From Vulcanimicrobiota bacterium (GTDB lineage Bacteria; Vulcanimicrobiota; Vulcanimicrobiia; Vulcanimicrobiales; Vulcanimicrobiaceae): DNA of 64,000 nucleotides. The DNA lies in the NCBI GenBank assembly GCA_003161435.1, contig PMOS01000043.1:1-64000 (forward strand), read 5' to 3'. The position numbers were made by a program, and so were the translations under genes. Numbering within the stretch: the first letter of the stretch is position 1; each line of letters opens with the position of its first letter. Below, piece by piece: positions 57,534 through 64,000 of the stretch. Below the pieces are notes generated by a model, which saw nothing but the letters and a program-made list of their open reading frames with translations, was not told the origin of the DNA and did not search any database.

Positions 57534-59498
57534 TTAGTCCGGTTCGAGTGGGAGGGCGACGGCGACGCGGTTGCGGGCGCCGATGCGGTGGACCGAGACG
57601 TCGCGCGCCAGCGCGCGCAGCATGAAGAGGCCGCGGCCGCTTTCGGCCATCAGGTCGGGTGGGGCGTGGCCGTTGATCGAGAACGGCGGGCCGTCATCGT
57701 CGAACGAGAGGACCGCGCCCTCGGCGCCGCGCTCGAGCGTGATGTCGGCCGGTCCAGGCGTGTGGCGCTTCACGTTGCTGAGCAGCTCGCCGAAGATCGC
57801 CTCGATCGCGCCGAGGTCGGCGTCGCTCGACGCGAAGCCGCCGAGTTGCCACAGCACCGCGCGTTTCACGCGGTGCGCGGACACCTCGTCGCGCGCGTCG
57901 AGGTGCCAGCCTTGCCGTTCGGGTGACGGCGGCTCGGCGCTCAACCCGGTGATGCCGATGAACAGCAGCGCCGAGTCGTCGCGCGGCACCGCATGCGAGA
58001 AGACGCGGCGCTGAATCCCCTCGGCGATATTCGTCGACGGGTCGCGGCACTCGGCGCCGGCGGCTTCTTCGAGCTGCTGCATCCCCTTGAAGTAGTCGCG
58101 CTCGGCTTCGACGATGCCGTCGGTGTAGAGCACCAAACCCGAGCCGACGTCGAGCTCGGTTTTGAAGGTCTGGAAGCGAACCCGCGGATCGACGCCCAGC
58201 ACGAAGCCCTCGCCCGGCAACAGCTCGACGGTGTTGCCGGGCCGCACGATCATCGGCGGCGGGTGTCCGGCCAGCGCATAGCGCAGCGTTCCGGTGCGCA
58301 GGTCGAGCAAACCGAAGAACGCGGTGACCACCGACGTGCCTTCGTCGGCGCACAGCACGCGGTTGACGCGCCGCATGATGCTCGACGGCTCGTCGTCGTC
58401 GCGCGCCGCGGTGCGAATCGATTGGCGAACCGCACCCATCACCGTCGCGGCGCGCAGCCCGTGGCCCGCGACGTCGCCGACGCTGATCCCCACCAGACGC
58501 TTCGAGACCTCGAAGACGTCGTACCAGTCGCCGCCGATCTCGGTTCCGCCGGCGGCGGGGACGTACGCGGTGTCGATCCGCAGCCCGGCGATTTGCGGCA
58601 GGCGTTGCGGAAGCATCGCGCGCTGGAGCGTCGACGCGACGAGGTGCTCGCGGCGGTATGCCTCGAGCGCTTCCTCGCGCTCGTGGAGCGTTTGGCGGAT
58701 GCGCAGCGCCATATCGCGGTACACGCCGTCGAGCTGTGCGATCTCGTCGCTGCCGCCGATCGTCTCCGGCGTCTCGCCGGCACCGAGCCGCTGCGCGTTG
58801 TCGGCCAGCCGCTTCAGGCGCCGCACGATGCGGACGCCGAAACGCGTTGCGACGAACAACGAGAGCAGGATGCCGGTCAGCGCGCAGGCGAGCAGCAGCC
58901 GTCCGAGCCACTCGATGTCGCGATGCAGCGCCTCGAGCCGGGCGAGCGTCATCACGCGCTCCGATTGGTCGAAGCTCGATTTCGCCGCGGCCCACGCCGT
59001 TGCGATGGTGCGCACGTGCGGCGATGCACCGTAAGCCGTCGCCTTGGCTTTCTGGCCGGCTCGCACTTCACGGAGGTACTCTTCCAAGACGCCTGCGACG
59101 TCGCGGGTCACGGATGCGTACCGCGCGGCCAGCGGGCGCAGCGTGGGCTCATCTTTCGCAAGCGCGATCAGTGCTTGCGCATCCGACGGCAAGCGCGCCA
59201 TCGCGCGATGATAACCGGCGAGCGACGCCGGCGACGGTTTCTTCGTGTCCGCCTGCAAGTTGCGGCTGGCCTCGGTCACCGTGGCCAAGATCCGGTCGGA
59301 GGCGTTGAGCGCGTTGGTGGCGCGTGTCGACCAAGCCGCCGTCTGCTCGGTCTTGTTCTGCAGAATGCCGGCGAGCACGAGGAGCACGACCAGAAAGGTC
59401 AACGGGACGATGCTCAGGAGCAAGGCCTGGGCCCGGATGCCGGACAGCTCCCAACCGCGATCGTTTCGCATCGTGATCACTATCGGCCGTTCTTTCAC
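57534..59498 (-). CDS. membrane SpoIIE/RsbU-type phosphatase with C-terminal ATPase domain
   Basis: This 654-residue protein has two membrane helices (about 25-47 and 200-220) around a CHASE3-like extracytoplasmic helical domain. A HAMP linker follows (about 220-275), then a PP2C/SpoIIE domain (about 300-515) with GGDWYDVFEVS, VGISVGDVAGHGLRAATVMG and LYTDGIVEAERDYF. A GHKL ATPase domain ends it (about 560-654: GELLSNVKRHTPG, FDDDGPPFSI, GRGLFMLRAL). It should dephosphorylate an RsbV-type antagonist. The only such module seen is at 11153-12758. ATG 59498 or ATG 59471 may start it. Confidence 0.92.
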   Translation of the reverse strand: MKERPIVITMRNDRGWELSGIRAQALLLSIVPLTFLVVLLVLAGILQNKTEQTAAWSTRATNALNASDRILATVTEASRNLQADTKKPSPASLAGYHRAMARLPSDAQALIALAKDEPTLRPLAARYASVTRDVAGVLEEYLREVRAGQKAKATAYGASPHVRTIATAWAAAKSSFDQSERVMTLARLEALHRDIEWLGRLLLACALTGILLSLFVATRFGVRIVRRLKRLADNAQRLGAGETPETIGGSDEIAQLDGVYRDMALRIRQTLHEREEALEAYRREHLVASTLQRAMLPQRLPQIAGLRIDTAYVPAAGGTEIGGDWYDVFEVSKRLVGISVGDVAGHGLRAATVMGAVRQSIRTAARDDDEPSSIMRRVNRVLCADEGTSVVTAFFGLLDLRTGTLRYALAGHPPPMIVRPGNTVELLPGEGFVLGVDPRVRFQTFKTELDVGSGLVLYTDGIVEAERDYFKGMQQLEEAAGAECRDPSTNIAEGIQRRVFSHAVPRDDSALLFIGITGLSAEPPSPERQGWHLDARDEVSAHRVKRAVLWQLGGFASSDADLGAIEAIFGELLSNVKRHTPGPADITLERGAEGAVLSFDDDGPPFSINGHAPPDLMAESGRGLFMLRALARDVSVHRIGARNRVAVALPLEPD

Positions 59499-59537
59499 GA
59501 AACGATGGCTCCCACTCCTCGGGGCCTCGTGACCCCG

Positions 59538-59906
59538 TCATTCGGCCGCGGTAGGGAACTCCGCCGGAAGCGTGATCTCCAGCATCTCGAGGTCGTCGCT
59601 GTGGCCGAGCTCGATGTGGCGGATGCCGGGCGGCTGCACGACCGACGAGCCTGCCTCGAGCCGGACCCGCCCGACGCCGTCGTAGTCGAAGTCAACCCAG
59701 CCGTGCAGCACGTAGACCAACTGGAAGTCGAGCGTATGATGATGGCGCTCGCCGGGTGCGTCCGATGCGCCGCGCGCGCGAATGACGTGCGCGCCGACGC
59801 GTCCGTTCGTCGCCGCCGTGACGCCGAGATCGCGGTACGCATACAGCGCGCGCAACCCCGCGTCCCAGTTCGCATCGCGCGCGTGGCTCAAGGCAAAGCC
59901 GCTCAT
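59538..59906 (-). CDS. cupin-domain protein
   Basis: This 122-residue single cupin starts at ATG 59906. The metal motif is GERHHHTLDFQLVYVLHGWV and the second motif is PPGIRHIELGHSDDLEMLEI. It overlaps the stop of the ThuA-like gene (ATGA), so both are cotranslated. The frame stays open to 60080, but that part lies inside the upstream gene. Ligand unknown. Small cupins of this type act as isomerases, dioxygenases or sugar-binding proteins. Confidence 0.82.
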   Translation of the reverse strand: MSGFALSHARDANWDAGLRALYAYRDLGVTAATNGRVGAHVIRARGASDAPGERHHHTLDFQLVYVLHGWVDFDYDGVGRVRLEAGSSVVQPPGIRHIELGHSDDLEMLEITLPAEFPTAAE

Positions 59907-60793
59907 CGGGGGCGCCGTCCGAGCCATTCGACGAGGTTGCGCACGTAGCGCTTCGTGTCGTCGAGCAGCGCGGGGTTGCGAGCGATCGCATCGGACGGCC
60001 GCTCGGTCACGAACGACGGACAGCCGGAGCCCGGGTCCCAGTTGTAGTCGGCGAAGTGGTGGAAGGTCGACTCCGCCCAACCGCGCCCCTGTCCGCCGGC
60101 AGCATCGAAGGCGACCGCAATATTGAACGGCCGGTGCGTCACCGACGACGTTCCGGTGACGACGACCCGCGCCGACGGATCCTCCAGCGGCGCGCCGACC
60201 GCCCCTTCGTGCGGGTGCGCGGGAAGCGTTGTGATCGGCGCGCCGTCCTTGTCCAGCACAGGATGAGCGGGCTCGAGGGCGCGCACGTTCTGCACGTCAC
60301 CGTTGTCGCCGGAGTGATAGTTGGGCCAGTCGATGATCGTCGTGTACGGATCGTCGCGCGTGTGGCGCTCGGGGTCGGGCTCGGGATTCACATCGTGAAA
60401 GTGGTGCGCTTTGCCGATCCCGCCGAGGTTGCAGATCGACGAGCCGAGATTCTGGTGGTCGCGCGTCGAGAAGATCGCACCGCCACGTTCGCGATAGCGC
60501 GTGAGCGCCGCGCACTCCGGCTCGGTGACCCCGTCGTTGCCGGTGTCGACGCCGAACAACCAAACCTGATCGAAATCGGCGTCGTCGATGTTCGCCAGGA
60601 CCGGATCCACACCGTTCGCGTCGGGCTCGCGATCGCGGGCCGTGACGTCCGCGAGCGGCTCGCCGCCCGCGGTTCGCAAGCCGGCGATGTAGTCTCGTAA
60701 GAGGCCGAAGCGCTCGATGTTCCAGTCGTCGTCGACGTGCTGCGTCGTCACCTGCAGCAGGATCTTGATCGGTCGCGTCGCGGTCGCGGTCAT
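59903..60793 (-). CDS. ThuA-like/class I amidotransferase-fold protein
   Basis: This 296-residue protein starts at ATG 60793. VWLFGVDTGNDGVTEPECAA and RYRERGGAIFSTRDHQNLGS are like the GATase1/ThuA fold, but no catalytic Cys-His pair stands in the usual nucleophile elbow. WPNYHSGDNGDVQNVRALEP and FHHFADYNWDPGSGCPSF are conserved-looking. It may bind a sugar or act in carbohydrate use together with the cupin. Exact family uncertain. Confidence 0.6.
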   Translation of the reverse strand: MTATATRPIKILLQVTTQHVDDDWNIERFGLLRDYIAGLRTAGGEPLADVTARDREPDANGVDPVLANIDDADFDQVWLFGVDTGNDGVTEPECAALTRYRERGGAIFSTRDHQNLGSSICNLGGIGKAHHFHDVNPEPDPERHTRDDPYTTIIDWPNYHSGDNGDVQNVRALEPAHPVLDKDGAPITTLPAHPHEGAVGAPLEDPSARVVVTGTSSVTHRPFNIAVAFDAAGGQGRGWAESTFHHFADYNWDPGSGCPSFVTERPSDAIARNPALLDDTKRYVRNLVEWLGRRPR

Positions 60794-60889
60794 GGCCCCT
60801 CAATCTATCGTTGGGTAGGTGTGGCTCAGACCGAAGTGGATGAACGCCCGGTTGCAGCCGGGTAGGATCAGCGAGTAAGGAGCCTTTCG

Positions 60890-61315
60890 ATGCTATTGCC
60901 GCTCGCGCTCGCGCTCACCCTGACGAGCCCCGACGTCAAGACCGGAGCGACCGTACCGAAGCCGTTCGTCTGGAACCACAACGGGTGCGACGGCGCGAAC
61001 CGCCGGCCGCGGCTCTCATGGGACGCGCCGCCGGCGGCCACGCACGATTTGTTGTTGACCGTCATCGACCCCGACGCGCCGAAGCCCGGCGGCTGGGTGC
61101 ACTGGCGCGCGGTTTTGCCGGTGAACACGCGGTCGATCGGCGCGACGTTGCCGAGCGGCACCATCGAAGGCAAGAACGACTACGGTACCGTCGGCTGGGG
61201 CGGCCCATGTCCACCGCCCGGTGGACTTCACCACTACGTGTTCACCCTGTCCGCGCGCGACTTGAACGGCCGCGTGATCGCGTCGTCCTGGCTGACGCCC
61301 GTCTACAAACGGTGA
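60890..61315 (+). CDS. PEBP family protein, short exported form
   Basis: This 141-residue protein has a short hydrophobic N-terminus (LLPLALALTLTSP). PRLSWDAPPAATHDLLLTVI followed by DPDAPKPGGWVHWRAVLP is CR1 and WGGPCPPPGGLHHYVFTLSA is CR2. These are typical of YbhB-like PEBPs and better preserved than in the copy at 53392-53955. ATG 60890 follows AAGGAGCC (60880-60887). Confidence 0.85.
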   Translation: MLLPLALALTLTSPDVKTGATVPKPFVWNHNGCDGANRRPRLSWDAPPAATHDLLLTVIDPDAPKPGGWVHWRAVLPVNTRSIGATLPSGTIEGKNDYGTVGWGGPCPPPGGLHHYVFTLSARDLNGRVIASSWLTPVYKR

Positions 61316-61319
61316 GCGC

Positions 61320-62537
61320 GTGGCGATGAGCGGCCGTTGGCGCGTGCTGACGCTGATGACCACGGCACAAGCCGGCGCATCGGTCGTGCAGCAGGCGCTC
61401 GGATCGCTCTCACCGACCTTCGTCGCGACCTTCGCACTGTCGAAGGCGCAGCTCGGCGTCATCTTCACCGCGCTGATGCTCGGCTCGGCACTCTTCGTCG
61501 GCGTGGCGGGTCTGCTCACCGATCGCTGGGGCGAGCGCGCGGTGATGCTCGTCTCGGGCGCGCTGATGGCGGGTGCGCTGCTCGCGGTGACGTTGGTCGC
61601 GTCGTATCCGTGGCTCGTCGCGTGCATCTTCGTGTTCGGTGCGGCGTACGCGGCGTCGACCCCGGCCGGCGGCCGCGCGATCCTGGCCTGGTTCGACCGC
61701 GACCGCGGCTTCGCGATGGGGATCCGCCAGACGGGGGTCCCGGTCGGCGGCTTCTTCGGCGCGCTCACGTTGCCGTTCTTCGCTCACGCGTACGGCTATC
61801 GCGCAGCGTTCGTGTTCGCCGCCGCGATCGTGATCGTCACGACGCTGATCGCCTACATCGGCTATCGTCAGACGCGCGATGACGACGCGCCGCAATCGTC
61901 GTTCGCGTCGATCGCGCGCGGGATGCGAACGCTCGCGCGCGATCCGCGGCTGATCGGCGTCACGGCGACGTGCATGATCCTGGTGAGCGTGCAGGTCGCG
62001 ATGAACGCGTTCATTACCGTTACGGGCGTGTCGATCGTCGGCACGTCGCTCGCGGTCGCGGCGGTCGCGTTCGCGTGCGCGCAAGGCGCGGCGGCCTGCG
62101 GGCGGCTGGGCTGGGGCTACATCAGCGATCGCGTGCTGCACGGCGAACGGCTGGTGCCGTTTGCGATCATCTGCATCCTGGCCGCGGGGGCGACGCTGAC
62201 GCTCGCACTGCTGCATGCGGGCGCCGTCGTCGCGCTGTTCGCCGCCGCGATCGTACTCGGGTTCAGCGGCGCCGGCTGGAACGGTCTGATGGCGGCTGCA
62301 TTGGCCGAGGTCGGCGGCACCGAGCGCGCCGCCAGCGCGCTGGGGATCGCGTTGACCGCCATCTTCCTCTCTTCATCGGTCGCACCGACCGCGTTCGGTG
62401 CGCTAGCCGACCATACGTCGCTGCGGGTCGCGTGGCTCGCGATCTCCGCGCTCGCCCTGGTCGGCGTCGCGCCAGTGCTCTGGCTGCGCGCGCACCTTGC
62501 ATCCCCTGCACGCAGGTCCGCCTCCCGCCCGGGCTGA
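61320..62537 (+). CDS. MFS transporter (CynX/OFA-like)
   Basis: This 405-residue protein starts at GTG 61320 or ATG 61326 and has 12 helices. [20 protein letters not shown] is the loop 2-3 motif, and [20 protein letters not shown] is the helix 5 region seen in cyanate/nitrate/oxalate-type MFS carriers. It lies 4 bases after the PEBP stop. The substrate cannot be deduced. It may be an organic anion. Confidence 0.85.
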   Translation: MAMSGRWRVLTLMTTAQAGASVVQQALGSLSPTFVATFALSKAQLGVIFTALMLGSALFVGVAGLLTDRWGERAVMLVSGALMAGALLAVTLVASYPWLVACIFVFGAAYAASTPAGGRAILAWFDRDRGFAMGIRQTGVPVGGFFGALTLPFFAHAYGYRAAFVFAAAIVIVTTLIAYIGYRQTRDDDAPQSSFASIARGMRTLARDPRLIGVTATCMILVSVQVAMNAFITVTGVSIVGTSLAVAAVAFACAQGAAACGRLGWGYISDRVLHGERLVPFAIICILAAGATLTLALLHAGAVVALFAAAIVLGFSGAGWNGLMAAALAEVGGTERAASALGIALTAIFLSSSVAPTAFGALADHTSLRVAWLAISALALVGVAPVLWLRAHLASPARRSASRPG

Positions 62538-62553
62538 ACCCCGGCCAGTCCGC

Positions 62554-62640
62554 GCCCAGGTGGCGGAATTGGTAGACGCGCTAGTTTCAGGTATTAGTGA
62601 TCGCAAGGTCGTGGGGGTTCGAGTCCCTTCCTGGGCACCA
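62554..62640 (+). tRNA. tRNA-Leu(CAG)
   Basis: The acceptor arms GCCCAGG and CCTGGGC pair perfectly. There is a D arm with GGCGGAATTGGTAGACGC, an anticodon loop TTTCAGGTA (anticodon CAG) and a long variable arm (GTGATCGCAAGGTCGTG). The T arm is GGGGGTTCGAGTCCCTTC, and CCA is encoded at 62638-62640. The long variable arm confirms class II (Leu). A terminator follows. Confidence 0.97.
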
Positions 62641-62653
62641 AGACAACAGAAGA

Positions 62654-62687
62654 GCCCGTCACATCGCACAGATGGGCGGGCCTTTTT
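62654..62687 (+). terminator. intrinsic terminator after tRNA-Leu
   Basis: GCCCG (62654-62658) pairs with CGGGC (62677-62681) around an interior loop, and five T residues follow at 62683-62687. It probably ends the tRNA transcript. Confidence 0.75.
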
Positions 62688-62838
62688 GCAATCCCGGGCT
62701 TGGAGCGCTCGAGGCGGCGTGAAACGGCTGTCAGGTAACACCCTTGCCGCAACAGCCTGGTTGCCATCGTATACCTACAACTGTGAAAGTGCGCTATGAA
62801 GCTGGTCCGGTTCCGTGGATAGGTGCTGATTGGATTAT

Positions 62839-62857
62839 CAAAAACCGAACGTTTTTG
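62839..62857. promoter_or_regulatory. palindromic operator-like sequence
   Basis: CAAAAAC and GTTTTTG are perfect 7-base arms around CGAAC. It lies 40 bases before ATG 62897 in an unusually AT-rich stretch, where a regulator of the downstream genes might bind. Confidence 0.35.
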
Positions 62858-62896
62858 GCCCGACCTAGAAAGGATAGGGCGAATCGGAGACACGAT

Positions 62897-63166
62897 ATGC
62901 CGGAGGTCAAGCGTCACCAGGGTGCTGTGCTATGCGATTCCCGGTCACTTTTTGCTTTGACAATTGCCTTACTTTGGAATCGAGCGCGGCGCCGGTTGTG
63001 GATCGTGCGCCTGGACCTTCACGCTTTCGCTCACCACGCCGAGCGCGAGTACCTTACCATCTCGCTTTGTTTGACGGCACGGGATGGTAAGTACGAATTG
63101 GCCTGGGCCGTCGCCAGAAACGGGCGGAAACTAAACACTCTCGTTCCTTATGAGGGAACATGTTAA
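62897..63166 (+). CDS. small protein of unknown function
   Basis: This 89-residue predicted product starts at ATG 62897 with GGAG seven bases upstream. It is basic and aromatic (LLWNRARRRLWIVRLDLHAF, EYLTISLCLTARDGKYELAW). No signal peptide or known motif is seen. The frame is open back to TTG 62744 but without a ribosome site. GC content is visibly lower than left of the tRNA, suggesting acquired DNA. It overlaps the next gene by 7 bp. Confidence 0.5.
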   Translation: MPEVKRHQGAVLCDSRSLFALTIALLWNRARRRLWIVRLDLHAFAHHAEREYLTISLCLTARDGKYELAWAVARNGRKLNTLVPYEGTC

Positions 63167-63813
63167 GAATGTTGATGTTAAGAATCGTGGCTTGCGTTGC
63201 AATGGTCGTTTCGTTACTGGGCTATAACCCTGCTTCGTCCGAAGAGCAAGGGTTTGGTCTACCGACCCTCAAGCCTGGTTTCTCGGCCGACTTTCGGACA
63301 GCGTACGGCTCGTACACGGAGACGCTGGTCGATGCCAACCTACAAGACCCGACCTGTCCGCAATCCCCTTGTTCAAAGTGGATCCTCAAGGGAGTGGACG
63401 AGCGGCGCGAAGTGGCTCGTGAGGTTCATCTCGACGCGTGGCTGAATCCCTATTGGATTATGAACAGTGGCGCACGTGCTCCTAATTTGCAATACCTCGT
63501 CCGGTACAAATTTCCAGCGCAGATTGGAGCCTCTTGGACTAATGATTTCGTAAACAGCGGGGGTACCACGGTCCACGAGACGGTGCGAGTAGTCGGTGTT
63601 CAGAAAATCCACGTTGCGGGACAAGATTACACTGCGCTTCACTTTCATATGGATGATGATCGCGTGAGATCTCAAGATCCCCGTTTACCGATCTCATACA
63701 GTCAGGACGACTACTATGTCGAAGGGCTTGGCATAGTGAAGAGGGATCAAGACAATCCTAGAGCTGACAGGGAACTACACACTGTTTTGCTCCGGGTTGT
63801 CAGCGGCGGATGA
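63160..63813 (+). CDS. exported protein of unknown function
   Basis: This 217-residue precursor has a signal peptide (IVACVAMVVSLLGYNPASS). The mature region is beta-rich, with two cysteines in DPTCPQSPCSKW and patterns such as YLVRYKFPAQIGASWTNDFV and YYVEGLGIVKRDQDNP. These recall exported DUF-type proteins with a single globular domain. ATG 63160, 63169 and 63175 are all possible, and GAGGGA precedes the first. Codon use is less GC-biased than in the rest of the window. Confidence 0.65.
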   Translation: MLRMLMLRIVACVAMVVSLLGYNPASSEEQGFGLPTLKPGFSADFRTAYGSYTETLVDANLQDPTCPQSPCSKWILKGVDERREVAREVHLDAWLNPYWIMNSGARAPNLQYLVRYKFPAQIGASWTNDFVNSGGTTVHETVRVVGVQKIHVAGQDYTALHFHMDDDRVRSQDPRLPISYSQDDYYVEGLGIVKRDQDNPRADRELHTVLLRVVSGG

Positions 63814-63879
63814 TCCATGGATGATCTACAGTAGGCGACGCGCGCCGCAATCGGGCGACCCGCCGTGATAGACGCGAGA

Positions 63880-64000
63880 ATGATGATTCTGATTCGTATC
63901 CTTGCAAGGCCAATTGCGCTCGTCGCCATGCTGGCTGTCGTCGAGATGATCGGTTTGTCGCCAGGTTCGCGAGTCTCCGCGCAAAGCAATACCATCGAAG
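63880..64000 (+). CDS. exported protein, N-terminal part only (cut by window end)
   Basis: From ATG 63880 the frame stays open to the end. It encodes a signal peptide-like start (MMILIRILARPIALVAMLAV) and then SPGSRVSAQSNTIE. GTG 63865 is also in frame. Nothing can be said about function. It follows the previous exported protein in the same direction. Confidence 0.45.
   Translation, partial: MMILIRILARPIALVAMLAVVEMIGLSPGSRVSAQSNTIE

Noticed and set aside
62640..64000. Attachment-site duplicate of the tRNA-Leu 3' end
   Set aside because: I scanned for a second copy of GTTCGAGTCCCTTCCTGGGC in the remaining 1.3 kb and did not find one. It may lie beyond the window.

Overview
This is a 64 kb chromosomal stretch of a high-GC bacterium. 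Dense genes run on both strands, with many 4-bp stop/start overlaps (GTGA, ATGA). MurA, MreB and two LptA/OstA-like periplasmic proteins point to a diderm with a peptidoglycan wall. Combined with the partner-switching sigma module and split NHEJ genes, my best guess is a member of Vulcanimicrobiota/Eremiobacterota (WPS-2). That placement is inferred from gene content only and is not demonstrated. Apart from one tRNA-Leu the window is protein coding. I saw no rRNA, CRISPR array or complete insertion sequence.

Layout. 1-7150: cell envelope and replication maintenance (truncated murA, PDZ aspartyl protease, mreB with an abnormal start, two OstA-like genes, rarA). 7170-13763: two tiny ORFs with strong ribosome sites, a ComP-like membrane sensor lacking its kinase, a cysteine desulfurase, DUF948 and YtxH proteins, then RsbV, RsbW and a SigB-type sigma factor. 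13759-18675: a long inverted repeat enclosing the leader of a diguanylate cyclase, a GGDEF remnant, and alaS. 18725-21058: cupredoxin, metallophosphoesterase, ECF sigma factor, anti-sigma factor. 21070-26786: phosphatase, TonB, serA, and two membrane glycosyltransferase-like proteins. 26815-30932: two small stress-type proteins, then the NHEJ set LigD(PE-Lig), LigD(Pol), Ku. 31049-33770: zinc-ribbon protein, tartrate dehydrogenase-like enzyme, and a RES/Xre toxin-antitoxin pair whose toxin is frameshifted.

34120-38631 is a GntR-controlled catabolic cluster (enoyl-CoA hydratase, MFS, aldehyde dehydrogenase). 38655-45929 holds a hydrolase, a DHA2 efflux pump and a tightly coupled cluster: acyl-CoA dehydrogenase, histidine phosphatase, APH-like kinase, dienelactone-hydrolase-like protein, SDR. 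It resembles the human ACAD10/ACAD11 domain combination split into separate genes. 45994-52530 has a secreted-repeat lipoprotein, two sedolisin (S53) proteases and a divergent MalT-like LuxR regulator. 52567-62537 holds transporters, two PEBP proteins, an orphan HigA beside a HigB remnant, a SpoIIE-type phosphatase that could feed the RsbV/RsbW switch 45 kb away, a cupin and a ThuA-like protein. After tRNA-Leu (62554-62640) the sequence becomes visibly less GC-rich, with unfamiliar secreted proteins, as expected at the edge of an integrated element.

Main points for a second look: the peptide-like micro-ORFs beside the ComP-like sensor, the ACAD/kinase/phosphatase cluster, the inverted-repeat leader of the diguanylate cyclase, the hairpin that hides the ribosome site of a sedolisin gene, the broken toxin genes, REP-like repeats that have become the ends of proteins, and several genes whose conserved N-termini lie upstream of any ATG, GTG or TTG.
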